Assembly: GCF_003583365.1 (NCBI RefSeq)
Contig: NZ_QXED01000008.1
Coordinates: 286,713 to 350,712 of the forward strand
DNA length: 64,000 nucleotides
From: Fibrisoma montanum
Lineage (GTDB): Bacteria; Bacteroidota; Bacteroidia; Cytophagales; Spirosomataceae
Direction: 5' to 3'
This document shows, piece by piece, positions 45,467-55,100 of the stretch; position 1 is the first letter of the stretch, and each line of letters opens with the position of its first letter. Position numbers and translations under genes: made by a program. The notes beneath the pieces are model-generated. The model was not told the DNA's origin, did no database searches, and saw only the letters and a list, made by a program, of their open reading frames with translations.

Positions 45467-45635
45467 GGGCGTTTGATTGAAAGATGACCTGACAAAGGTC
45501 CGGCCAAAAAGCAGAGGGCTGTCAGTAAGAATTCACGGTAAAGTGGTAAAAGTCAGGGAAGTATAGCCAACTGATTTGTGGCTTGGCGGGAAGTGGTGAT
45601 GGCATAAGGAACCGGACAGAAGTAAGCCTCGGAGC

Positions 45636-45792
45636 ACTCCGCAAAGCGGCTGCCCTGCTTCAGCAAGGTGCTACGGTCTCCGAAGCGGCCGAGAAAGTGG
45701 GCTTTGACGGGCTGTCTTACTTCGCCAGATGTTTTAAGGACCAGTTTTCCATCTCCCCCTCAGCGTATCTGCTGGCTCATAAGGGCGCTTGA
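45636..45792 (+). pseudogene. Remnant of a hybrid two-component (HTCS) regulator, last 51 codons
   Basis: The frame ends with RKAAALLQQGATVSEAAEKV and GFDGLSYFARCFKDQFSISP, followed by SAYLLAHKGA. This is nearly identical to the AraC helix-turn-helix at the end of the full HTCS gene at 47790-51773. Similarity begins at 45636; to the left the sequence is unrelated, so the rest of the gene has been lost. A short frame of 69 codons starting at 45583 covers it but has no function of its own. It marks the end of a duplicated module. Confidence 0.85.
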
Positions 45793-45860
45793 TCGCCTAT
45801 AGCTTTCATCTTGTTTTATCCCGGCAAGGTGCTAAAACGCCGGGCTACTAAGGCCGTTTT

Positions 45861-45938
45861 GGCAAAATTGGCCGCATTTTGCTAGTCAGTTGTCCGCATT
45901 TTGCTACCTCCTTGGGGCGTCTGTCCCCCAATTTTGCC
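45861..45938 (+). promoter_or_regulatory. Paired 13-bp repeat operator and promoter region, copy 1
   Basis: CCGCATTTTGCTA occurs twice, at 45872-45884 and 45894-45906, with a 22-base period (two helical turns). An inverted 11-mer flanks them: GGCAAAATTGG at 45861-45871 and CCAATTTTGCC at 45928-45938. The right flank contains CAATTTTG, a near match to the -7 box TAnnTTTG, and the lipoprotein start is about 95 bp further on. The arrangement suits binding by a dimeric AraC-type HTCS regulator. Binding is inferred. Confidence 0.6.
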
Positions 45939-46030
45939 TCGTCAATGACAGCCGCCACCAGGCGGGTCAGCCAGTTAGACTTTCCTTTTTTAACCACCCA
46001 ATCAACTCATTTTTAATCATTAAAAACACA

Positions 46031-47518
46031 ATGAAAAAGCAAGTTACGTACGCCGTTGTAGCCGCCACCTTCCTGATGTGGAATTGTAAGCCTACTGAGA
46101 TTGACAATGCTGCCACTCCGACCGTTAAGCATTCAAGTGCGCGAATACCGCCCCCTCCTAAAGCATGGGATTTAACACTGGGTGGGTCCGGGATTGATAT
46201 CTTGACTGTCGCCCTAAACAACCCTACGACTTCGGGAGGGTATATTTTTGGTGGTTCCTCTAATTCGCCGACTTCTGCCGGCTTTAACGATAGGTTTGAG
46301 GCCTATGGAGGGAATGATTACTGGGTGGTTAAAGTAATCGCCGATGGTACTTTTAAACATTATAACCGGGCTATAGGCGGTTCAGGAGAAGACCGGTTAG
46401 CGTCCATCGTGCCGCTGTCAGACATGACCATGGTGCTGGGCGGGTCGTCTAATTCGCCGGCTGAGGATATGTCTAAAAGCCAGGGTTCCAAAGGGGGGTA
46501 TGATTACTGGATTGTCAAAGTAGACCGCTTTGGCAACGTGATATGGGATAACGTACTCGGGGGAACCAATGAAGACCACCTGACCTCGATGGTGGCCACA
46601 AACGACGGGGGCTTTCTGGTAGGGGGCATCTCGGCCTCGTTGGCCAATAAAGTTACGCCGGTAATCGGAAACCCGCTGGGTGGAATAGGCTCTTTCCAAC
46701 CCCAGCCAGCCAACAGCGACAAATCAATGAACAGTTGTAACGGGAGCTACGACTACTGGATTGTCAAGGTGGACGCCAACGGCAGGAAGCAGTGGGATAT
46801 AACCCTGGGCAACGGAGGTAATGACTATTTGAAATCGGTCGTAAAGGCAACCGACGGGGGCTATCTGCTGGCAGGCTACTCATCATCTGAGGGGTTGGCA
46901 GGCAATAAAACGGCTGCCGGTAAAGGAGGCTATGACTATTGGGTGGTCAAGATTGACGCCAATGGTAACAGGCAGTGGGATAAGACGTTCGGAGGAACGG
47001 AGGATGATCAGTTAGCCAAGGCGGCCGCAACGCCCGATGGCGGGTTTGTACTGGGCGGTAGCTCGTCCTCGCCTGCCGGGGCTGACAAGACAGAAGGTCT
47101 GCGCGGTGCTGCCGGTCAAAACGATTACTGGGTTGTCAAGATTGATGCCAATGGCAATAAGCAGTGGGATAAGACGGTTGGGAGCCCGGGCGACGATACC
47201 TTTAAGTCACTGGCCGTAACAGCCGATGGGGGTATCTGGCTGGGTGGCGAAACGCCTTCTGCTCCCGGTGGTGAAAAAATTGACATACCTAAAGGAGTTT
47301 TAGATTACTGGATTGCAAAACTGGAAGCGGATGGACGTTATCTGGGGCAGGATAAAACCCTGGGCGGAACGGCTACAGATAAGTTTGGCGATATGCTGGT
47401 AACCGCCGATGGCGGAATCATTGCCGCCGGTTCGTCTCAATCCCAGCCCGGAGGAATCAGTGACAAAAGTGAGCGGCCCAAAGGGATAATGAACTATTGG
47501 GTCGTCAAACTCAAATGA
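46031..47518 (+). CDS. Seven-repeat beta-propeller-like surface lipoprotein
   Basis: The start is the ATG at 46031 after the conserved promoter region (495 residues; the open frame upstream is not coding). The N-terminus looks like a lipoprotein signal (VVAATFLMWNC, Cys19). The rest consists of seven repeats of about 60-75 residues, each with the pattern QWDKT-GG...DGGYLLAGSSS...G-DYWVVKIDANGN, which suggests one seven-bladed propeller. The repeats resemble those of the secreted protein at 52192. I recognise the pattern from many Bacteroidota proteins but not a defined function; it would be displayed at the cell surface or in the periplasm. The gene ends at a strong terminator and precedes the HTCS regulator, a likely controller. 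Confidence 0.8.
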   Translation: MKKQVTYAVVAATFLMWNCKPTEIDNAATPTVKHSSARIPPPPKAWDLTLGGSGIDILTVALNNPTTSGGYIFGGSSNSPTSAGFNDRFEAYGGNDYWVVKVIADGTFKHYNRAIGGSGEDRLASIVPLSDMTMVLGGSSNSPAEDMSKSQGSKGGYDYWIVKVDRFGNVIWDNVLGGTNEDHLTSMVATNDGGFLVGGISASLANKVTPVIGNPLGGIGSFQPQPANSDKSMNSCNGSYDYWIVKVDANGRKQWDITLGNGGNDYLKSVVKATDGGYLLAGYSSSEGLAGNKTAAGKGGYDYWVVKIDANGNRQWDKTFGGTEDDQLAKAAATPDGGFVLGGSSSSPAGADKTEGLRGAAGQNDYWVVKIDANGNKQWDKTVGSPGDDTFKSLAVTADGGIWLGGETPSAPGGEKIDIPKGVLDYWIAKLEADGRYLGQDKTLGGTATDKFGDMLVTADGGIIAAGSSQSQPGGISDKSERPKGIMNYWVVKLK

Positions 47519-47530
47519 TCAGACCAGTAT

Positions 47531-47573
47531 CGACGAAAAGGCGGTCTCTGAATTGGAGACCGCCTTTTCGTCG
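47531..47573 (+). terminator. Strong hairpin terminator after the lipoprotein gene
   Basis: Two 18-base arms (47531-47548 and 47556-47573) are perfectly complementary around a 7-base loop, and the right arm contains a T-run (CCTTTTCG). It lies 12 bases after the stop codon. Confidence 0.85.
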
Positions 47574-47789
47574 TTCAGTTCGTTCAGGTAATCCTCAACG
47601 CTCATCTGGGCAGGTAGCTAACTAAACCGATCAGGCCTCTGCTGGCTTTTGCTACTGACTCACATCGATGCCAGGGCCATAGGATGGAGCGTGCCAGCTG
47701 TTCCCTTTTGCCAATACCTGGGGGAGTCGTTTGGGTTTTGATCAGGCTTCCCTAATTTTAACTGCCCTCAACCCTAATCCTCTACCCAC

Positions 47790-50700
47790 GTGGTACTCAG
47801 GCGCTGGTTTTTGTTTCTGCTCCTGCTGGCAACCCATCGACTGGCGGCCCAGCCTTTTGTAAGTCGCACCCTCAGTCTCCAACAGGGCTTGCCTGAATTT
47901 TACGTCTCGGGCCTTGTCCAGGATAAAGCCGGTTTTGTTTGGATCGCCACCCGTAATGGCTTGGCCCGCTACGATGGCCGACGCTTTAAAATTTTTCGCC
48001 ATCAACCCCGTAGCAACCGCTCGATGGCCGGTAACATCATCCTGTCGCTGCAACTCGTCTCGGATAGCACGATCCTGATCCATCTGGAAAATGGTGGCTT
48101 TCAATTGCTGAATCCCATCACCGAACAGTTTAGTGATTTACTTACCCCAAAGCGATTGATGCAGGCGCACATAGGGGTAGCGCAGGGTAGGCTGACCGTC
48201 AACGGAGATCAGTTCTGGGGACGAAATGGTACGCAACTTATTCACTTTCAAACGAAGCAGAATCAGGTTTCCGTTTTCCCCCTACCCACCATCCGTCTTC
48301 CCAAAGACGTTTCCATTGGCAATACATTCTTATTAGACGCCCCAACTAAGCTGTACGCGCCTTATCCGGGTGGATTGTTTGCGTTCAATACGGCTACCCG
48401 CCAGTTTCACCAGTGGCCCCATCCCGCCATTGTCGAGCACGGCACGATCCGTAACTTCTATGACACGCCCCTGGCCCGACGGGCCAACGGAGATATCCTT
48501 GTTGGGGGAGTCCGCCAACTAGTTGCCTTTACGCCCCATACCCATCGGTTTCGCTCGATTCCCATTCCAAATACTACTACGGATACCAAGGTGGGGCTTA
48601 TTCACGCGGGCGTCGATGGGAATATCTACTTTACCCACGCCATGACCGTCTACCGGATGACGCCGGATGACCACATTACGCCCCTCTGGACGGCCCCTCA
48701 CCTGGATTATCACAACTACTTTCACGCCCTGCTGCTAGATCGCTCGGGCGTGTTGTGGATTGGTACCAATGGCGATGGCGTCCAGCAGCTTGACCTGCGC
48801 TCGCTGCCAGTAAAGAGCTACCCCTATCACACTAATTTTGTGGCCGATATCCTCAGCCTTGAACTAGGCCTGCCAACCCCCGGCTGGGCTCAATCCTATA
48901 ACATACCCTATCGCCTGCGGTTTGGCGGGTCGACCGCTTATCTGTCGGCCCGGTTTGATGACGCTGCCTATCACCTGTTTCGCATCAACCCATCGGGGCG
49001 AAGCCTGCGGCCGTTATTGTCGATCCAGCAAGGGCAGCAACGGCTTACCTTTAATGAAGGTAATGGCCTGCGAGTCCTGCCGGAGGGCACTATCTGGATG
49101 GTCGATATATTCCGGGGCCTGATTAAAGCCGACACCTCAGGCCGGGTGCTGAACGTGTTTGCGCTGCCCAATGATCAGGTCAGCGATATTCAGCCGCTGG
49201 GCAACTGGATCTGGATCGGCTCGGAGTTTAATGGTCTGTATGCGTATGACCCCCAGGCCCGGCGCATCGTACGGCACCTGCGTTACCAGCCGACGGACTC
49301 GACCGCCCTGATTTCCGATCATATCTGGTGCTTAGCAGCTGATCCCCAGGACGCATCGGTACTCTGGGTGGGCACTCAGGAAGGACTCTGCCGTCTGGAT
49401 ACGCGCACCCTGCACTGCCGAGCCTGGACTGAAAAAGAGGGACTTCCGAGTGCCGCCATCAACACCCTGCTGACCGACCGCCGGGGCCAGCTCTGGTTCA
49501 GCACCCTGAATGGCATCAGTCGGCTGGAGCCACGCAGTGGGCAGCTACGGCATTTCACCACCGCCGATGGCCTATTGGACATCGAGTACAAACCGTTTCT
49601 GGGGACTCAATTGCCCGATGGTCGGCTGGCTTTTGGCGGCATAACGGGCCTGACGGTGTTCGATCCGCTGGCCCTGAAAGAAGCAACACCCCAGCCGGTG
49701 CCCACGGTGCTGACGACGCTGCGGATTGCCAATGTGCCCGTTGAACCGGGCCAGCCCGGCTCACCCCTGGCGCTTCCTCTCAACGCCACGGCGACGCTCC
49801 ATCTAACGTACAAGCAGAATTTTCTAACGTTTGAATATGCCGGTTTGCAATACAACAAACCCGCCAGCCTACAGTATCGCTACCAGCTCACCGGCGTCGA
49901 CGAGGCCTGGGTATATGCCGGTGGGCAAAACGTAGCTCAGTACACCCAGTTAGCGCCGGGCGAGTATACGTTCCGGGTCAATGCGGCCGATGCTGATGGG
50001 CACTGGAGCCCGCTGATCAAAACGATTCAGGTGGTGATTGCTCCGCCCTGGTGGCAGACAGGCTGGGCCTATGGTCTGTATACCCTGCTGGTAGCAGGTC
50101 TGATTCGGGCCTTTATTCAATACCGTATCAACCGGGATCGGCTTCGGCAGGAGATAATCTTCAACGAACAGGAAGCGAAGTTGATCAAGGAAAACGCCGA
50201 CTGGCAGACGCGTTTTTTTACGAATATCACCCATGAGTTCAGAACGCCCCTGACGCTGATCATCAATCCCCTGGAGCGGTTGCTGGACCAATCAGGCCCT
50301 CCTGCGCTTCGCCAGCAATACGATCTCATGCACCGTAATGCCAAACGTTTGTTACGTTTAATCAATCAGCTACTGGATATCGCCAAACTGGAAGCGGGCC
50401 AACTAGCGGTGACCGAATCAAGGGGGAATCTGACCACTTTCTTTTCTGAACTGGTGGATTCCTTCCGGTTGAGAACCGAACGAAAAGGCATTCAGTTAAC
50501 TTATGAAGCGACGGGCTTACCAACCGATTACCTGTTCGATGCCCCTAAACTGGAAACCATTGGCTACAATCTGGTCTCGAATGCGGTAAAGTTTACCCCC
50601 GAAGGCGGTTCGATTCAGGTAACGCTTCGGGGGGAACCGTCCGGGAATAGCCCGACGCAACTTCAACTGCGGGTAGCCGACACGGGTGTGGGCATTTCGG

Positions 50701-51773
50701 ACCAGCAACTCCCACATATATTTGACCGCTTCTACCAAGGTCAGGATTCCCCCGCCAGTATGGGAGGAGGCACGGGCATCGGCCTGTTTCTAGTGGCCGA
50801 GTTTACCCATCTGCTGGGCGGACAGGTGACCGTAGCGAGTCAGCCTAACCAGGGGACGATTTTCACCGTCATGCTTCCCCTCAAACCAACCACTGGAGCG
50901 ACTGCCGCCGACTCGCCGACCACCGTCGAAGTCTTACCGACTGATGGGTTAAAAGCCGATTTGGAGTCAACTCGGCAACTTCCGGTGGCCTCATCCACGG
51001 CCCCGCTGATTCTGGTGGTGGACGATAATGAGGATCTGCGGGAGTTCATGGCCGGGGAATTAGCTGGACACTACCGGGTGTTGACGGCAGTCAATGGGCA
51101 GGAGGGCTGGCAGCTTTGTCTTCAGGAACTGCCCGAACTGGTCATCTCGGATGTAATGATGCCATTGGTGGACGGCTTTACGCTGGTCGAGCGCATCAAA
51201 ACTACGCCCCTTACGGCCCATATCGCCGTCATTCTGCTCACGGCCAGAACAATGGCCGAATCGCGCATCCAGGGCTTAACGGTCGGGGCGAATGACTATT
51301 TGACCAAGCCCTTTCAGGTGCAGGAATTACACCTCAGGCTTGCCAATCTGCTACGGCATCAGCAGCAGTTGCGCCTGCATTGGCAGCAGCAGGCTCGACA
51401 GCCCGCTTTGCCCCCGGCCGAAGTTGTGCCGACCAAGCCAGCCATCGACGACCCCTTCCTGCTTCAGCTCTACACGGTGCTGGACCAACGGCTGGCCAGT
51501 TCCGATTTTATGGCCGACCAACTGGCCGATGAGCTGGCGGTGAGCCCCCGAACGCTGCACCGTAAATTGGTGGCCCTGACGGGCATGAACGTCTCGGAAC
51601 TCATGCGGTCTTACCGACTCCGTAAAGCGGCTGCCCTCCTACAGCAAGGCGCTACGGTCTCCGAAGCGGCTGAAAAAGTGGGCTTCGACGGCCTGTCTTA
51701 CTTCTCCAAATGTTTTAAGGACCAGTTTTCCCTCTCCCCCTCAGCGTATCTGCTGGCTCACAAGGGCGCTTGA
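47790..51773 (+). CDS. Hybrid two-component system regulator (HTCS)
   Basis: The 1327-residue protein starts at a GTG codon and has a signal peptide (LFLLLLATHRLAAQP). The periplasmic part (about 20-655) is made of Reg_prop repeats (FVWIATRNGLARYDG, VLWIGTNGDGVQQLD, LWVGTQEGLCRLD), followed by a Y_Y_Y domain (about 657-750). After one membrane helix (WAYGLYTLLVAGLI, about 755-775) come HisKA (FFTNITHEFRTPLTLI, His near 814), HATPase_c (NLVSNAVKFTPEGG, GTGIGLFLVAEF), a receiver domain (ELVISDVMMPLVDGF, Asp near 1120) and an AraC double helix-turn-helix (about 1244-1327). HTCS proteins sense a ligand outside and bind DNA inside. The presence of its own 3' end in a second copy at 45636 shows a duplication. 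The targets are probably the repeat-protein genes that flank it. Confidence 0.95.
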   Translation: MVLRRWFLFLLLLATHRLAAQPFVSRTLSLQQGLPEFYVSGLVQDKAGFVWIATRNGLARYDGRRFKIFRHQPRSNRSMAGNIILSLQLVSDSTILIHLENGGFQLLNPITEQFSDLLTPKRLMQAHIGVAQGRLTVNGDQFWGRNGTQLIHFQTKQNQVSVFPLPTIRLPKDVSIGNTFLLDAPTKLYAPYPGGLFAFNTATRQFHQWPHPAIVEHGTIRNFYDTPLARRANGDILVGGVRQLVAFTPHTHRFRSIPIPNTTTDTKVGLIHAGVDGNIYFTHAMTVYRMTPDDHITPLWTAPHLDYHNYFHALLLDRSGVLWIGTNGDGVQQLDLRSLPVKSYPYHTNFVADILSLELGLPTPGWAQSYNIPYRLRFGGSTAYLSARFDDAAYHLFRINPSGRSLRPLLSIQQGQQRLTFNEGNGLRVLPEGTIWMVDIFRGLIKADTSGRVLNVFALPNDQVSDIQPLGNWIWIGSEFNGLYAYDPQARRIVRHLRYQPTDSTALISDHIWCLAADPQDASVLWVGTQEGLCRLDTRTLHCRAWTEKEGLPSAAINTLLTDRRGQLWFSTLNGISRLEPRSGQLRHFTTADGLLDIEYKPFLGTQLPDGRLAFGGITGLTVFDPLALKEATPQPVPTVLTTLRIANVPVEPGQPGSPLALPLNATATLHLTYKQNFLTFEYAGLQYNKPASLQYRYQLTGVDEAWVYAGGQNVAQYTQLAPGEYTFRVNAADADGHWSPLIKTIQVVIAPPWWQTGWAYGLYTLLVAGLIRAFIQYRINRDRLRQEIIFNEQEAKLIKENADWQTRFFTNITHEFRTPLTLIINPLERLLDQSGPPALRQQYDLMHRNAKRLLRLINQLLDIAKLEAGQLAVTESRGNLTTFFSELVDSFRLRTERKGIQLTYEATGLPTDYLFDAPKLETIGYNLVSNAVKFTPEGGSIQVTLRGEPSGNSPTQLQLRVADTGVGISDQQLPHIFDRFYQGQDSPASMGGGTGIGLFLVAEFTHLLGGQVTVASQPNQGTIFTVMLPLKPTTGATAADSPTTVEVLPTDGLKADLESTRQLPVASSTAPLILVVDDNEDLREFMAGELAGHYRVLTAVNGQEGWQLCLQELPELVISDVMMPLVDGFTLVERIKTTPLTAHIAVILLTARTMAESRIQGLTVGANDYLTKPFQVQELHLRLANLLRHQQQLRLHWQQQARQPALPPAEVVPTKPAIDDPFLLQLYTVLDQRLASSDFMADQLADELAVSPRTLHRKLVALTGMNVSELMRSYRLRKAAALLQQGATVSEAAEKVGFDGLSYFSKCFKDQFSLSPSAYLLAHKGA

Positions 51774-52021
51774 TCACCTATTGCTTTCAGTCTATTCTAT
51801 CCCGGCAAGGTGCTAAAACGCCGGGCTACTAAGGCCGTTTTGCCAAAATTGGCCGCATTTTGCTAGTACGTTGTCCGCATTTTGCTACCTCCTTGGGGCG
51901 TTTGTCGGCCAATTTTGCCTCGTCAATGACAGCCACCGCCAGGCGGGTTAGCCTGTCAGACATTCCTTTTTTAACCACCCAATCAACTCATTTTTAATCA
52001 ATAAAAACACAATGAAAAAGC
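51617..52021 (+). repeat. 405-bp direct repeat, copy 2
   Basis: Matches 45636-46040 at a constant offset of 5981 bases. It comprises the 3' end of the full HTCS gene, the intergenic operator region and the first codons of a truncated lipoprotein gene. Confidence 0.9.
51842..51919 (+). promoter_or_regulatory. Paired 13-bp repeat operator and promoter region, copy 2
   Basis: CCGCATTTTGCTA occurs at 51853-51865 and 51875-51887, again with a 22-base period. The flanking inverted 11-mers are GCCAAAATTGG (51842-51852) and CCAATTTTGCC (51909-51919), with one mismatch. Base changes between the copies elsewhere leave both 13-mers identical, which argues that they are under selection. Confidence 0.65.
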
Positions 52022-52140
52022 ACAGTATGAATGACCTTCTGGTAACCTCATTGCTGGTCGGGAATTGTAAACCCGATCAACTCAACGAGGTAAACCCGTC
52101 AACCGCTATACATAAATCCCCTGCCCCGGCAGGGGCCTGA
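52012..52140 (+). pseudogene. Truncated lipoprotein gene (42 aa)
   Basis: The frame reads MKKHSMNDLLVTSLLVGNCK and then PDQLNEVNPSTAIHKSPAP before a TGA. It is similar to the first 45 residues of the lipoprotein at 46031 (shared MKK, GNCKP/WNCKP and the HKS/KHS region) and follows the same promoter copy. It appears to be the leftover start of a second propeller lipoprotein whose body is gone. It could instead be expressed as a short lipopeptide or act as a leader for the gene 51 bp downstream. Confidence 0.65.
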
Positions 52141-52191
52141 AATGAAGTGCAAACCCAACACATCCTTCTTCTTATTAAACGCAGTTAAACG

Positions 52192-55100
52192 ATGAAACCT
52201 AATCTACATTATTTAACCAAAAATCACCCAGGCCCTCTGACTCGCCTGGTCTGGACCGTTAGCCTACTGCTGATGGCTGGAAGTTTGGTGAAGGCTCAAC
52301 TACCCAAACAGTGGGACAAGACCCTGGGGGGCTCCGGGAGTGAGACAGCCGCTTTGGTAGTGGCTACGAGCGATGGGGGTTACCTGCTGGCTGGCTATTC
52401 AAATTCGCCGAATGATGGCGATAAAACGGCCCCCAATATGGGTGATTATGATGCCTGGTTGGTCAAAGTGGATGTCAATGGCAACAAACAATGGGATCAT
52501 ACCTACGGTGGCTCCGGCTATGATCGCTTAAGTTCGGTGTTAGCCACGGCCGATGGTGGTTTTTTACTCGGAGGGGGCACTAGTTCCACGCCAGAAGGCG
52601 ACTGGGATTACTGGCTGGTCAAAGTGGATGCCACGGGCACCAAACAGTGGGAGCATACCTTCGGTGGCACCGGGACAGACGAGATCACCTCAATGGTGGT
52701 CACGACCGATGGGAGTTACCTGCTGGCAGGTGTCTCGGAATCTCCAGTCGGTCGGGATAAAACCGCCCCAAACATGGGGTTTGTTGATTATTGGATCGTT
52801 AAAGTGGATGTCAATGGCAATAAACAGTGGGATAAAGCCTTTGGTAGTTCCATCTGGGATGCGTTGTCTTCAGTAGTAGCCACGGCCGATGGCGGCTATC
52901 TACTGGCAGGTCACTCGAATTCACCGGTCGGTGGCGACAAAACAGAAGCTAAAGGCAACTATGATTACTGGATTGTTAAAGTAGATGCCATGGGCAACAA
53001 ACAGTGGGATAAAGCCTTCGGCAGTTCCAGGCGGGAAGGGTTAGCCTCAGCAATCGCGACGAGCGATGGGGGTTACCTGTTGGCAGGTCATTCGGATTCC
53101 CCGGCTGGTGGCGATAAAACCGACCCCAATATCAGGAATTACGATTACTGGTTGGTCAAAGTGAATGCAGACGGCAGTAAACAGTGGGATAAAACCTTCG
53201 GTGGATCCGGGGTGGATAGAATATCCTCAGCAATCGCGACGAGCGATGGGGGTTACCTGCTGGCTGGCTATTCAATTTCGCCGAATGATGGCGATAAAAT
53301 CGCCCCCAATAAAGGTGAGTTTGATTACTGGCTGGTCAAAGTGGATGCCAACGGTAGTAAACAATGGGAGCAGACCTTGGGGAGCTCCGGATTTGACCAA
53401 TACCCTTCAATGATCGCTACGGGCGCTGGGAATTATTTGTTGTTAGGTAGTTCGAATTCACCGGCTGGTCAGGATAAAACGGACCCAAACAAAGGTGATT
53501 TTGATTACTGGCTGGTCAAACTTGGTTGTGTTTCTCCAGTCGTTGAGATCACCCCGTCAATCGGTCAACTCAGTTGTAGCACTCCCACGGTGACCCTGAC
53601 CGCCACCTCCATTCCGGGCGCCAGTTATGCTTTCAGCACTGGGGCTGCTCAGATCAACGATGGCAACACCGCTACGGTCACCCAGGCCGGTACATATTCC
53701 GTAACGGTCACTACATCGAGTGGCTGTTCGGCGACGGCCATTGTAACGGTAACGGGTAGCACGACGCCCCCTACGGCCAGCCTAACTGTCAGCGGAGTCA
53801 TTAGCTGCGTTAATCCAACGGTGACGCTGACAGCGCCGGTTACTGCCGGGGCTAGCTATGTCTTCAGTACTGGGGCTACTCAGATCAATGGTGGTAACAC
53901 GGCTACTGTTACGCAAGCCGGTACGTATTCCGTAGTGGTCACTTCGTTCAACGGTTGTTCGGCTACGGCTTCGATGACCGTTAGTGGCAGTTGTAGCCCA
54001 CCTGCACTCGGGATCAGTGTGCTGCACCTGGATAACGACAACAAACAACTCACCAACAACAGTATCCGGCCCTATTTACAACTGGCCAACGAAGGGACCA
54101 CGCCTATTGCATACCAGGATATTACGGTTCGCTACTGGCTGACCGTGGAGGACTTCTCGCCCCTGAATAGCAATTTGGTCATTGACTGGGCCCAATTGGG
54201 CACGGGTAAGGTCAAAATGAAGTATGTCGAACTGTCTCAACCACGTCAGGGAGCCCTGGGCTACATCGAGTACAGCTTCGACAACTCGACGGGTAGCCTG
54301 GCCGGGGGTACCAACTCGGGACCCATCCAATCCCGCATCGGCAAGAACGACTGGACGCCCTTCAACGAATCCGATGACTATTCCTATGCGGGCACGACCA
54401 ACTACACCAAAAACAACCGCATCACTGCTTATCTGGCTGGCCAACTCGTTTGGGGCACCGAACCCACGCTGGTAGACCCAGTTCAAAGCCTGAAGGTGTA
54501 TGCCGATAGTAAGAGCAGTGCTACCACTAATAGTATCAGTACATATGTACAACTACGCAACGAAGGTAATGTGCCCGTTTCCTACCCGAAGTTAACCGTA
54601 CGCTACTGGCTGACGGCCGAGGGGTCGTCACCCCTGAACATCTATCTGGATTATGCCCAGTTAGGTACCAGTAACCTAAAAGGCAAGCTGGTCAGACTGA
54701 CCACGCCAGTGCCGGGTGCCGATAGTTACCTGGAGCTAAGTTTCGTGCCCGCTTTAGGTAATCTGTATCCCCTGAGCGGCACCGGCAACATCCAATACCG
54801 AATTGCCAAGTCGGATTGGAGCAACTTCAACCAAAGTAATGACCATTCCTACCAACCCAGTGGTCTGATGGCTCCCAATCCCAAAATGACAGTGTATCTG
54901 GATGGAGCACTGGTGTATGGCACCGAACCTTCGGCACCCAATGCGCGTCTGGCCTCAGCCGAAGAGTCTTCCGAGCTGAAGGTGGTAGTATTGGGTAATC
55001 CCATCCCGGGCAATGAAGTAGAACTGGAAGTGGGGGGCGCGGCTGGTCAGCCTATACGGCTGCTGTTGACTGACCTTCAGGGGCATATCGTAGCGGAGAA

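Larger units (their letters stand above)
45636..46040 (+). repeat. 405-bp direct repeat, copy 1
   Basis: The sequence matches 51617-52021 with a constant offset of 5981 bases and no net indel; roughly one base in ten differs by my reading. It covers the last 51 codons of an HTCS gene, the intergenic regulatory region and the first codons of a lipoprotein gene. It is a sign of a tandem duplication of an HTCS-plus-target module. Confidence 0.9.

Noticed and set aside
45583..45792. Stand-alone 69-residue AraC-like gene
   Set aside because: It is only the 3' end of an HTCS gene within a duplicated segment, with an unrelated short lead-in.
46031..47518. Repeat protein gene as a CRISPR-like or recombination repeat array
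   Set aside because: The repetition follows the protein reading frame with codon-level drift, so it reflects protein repeats.
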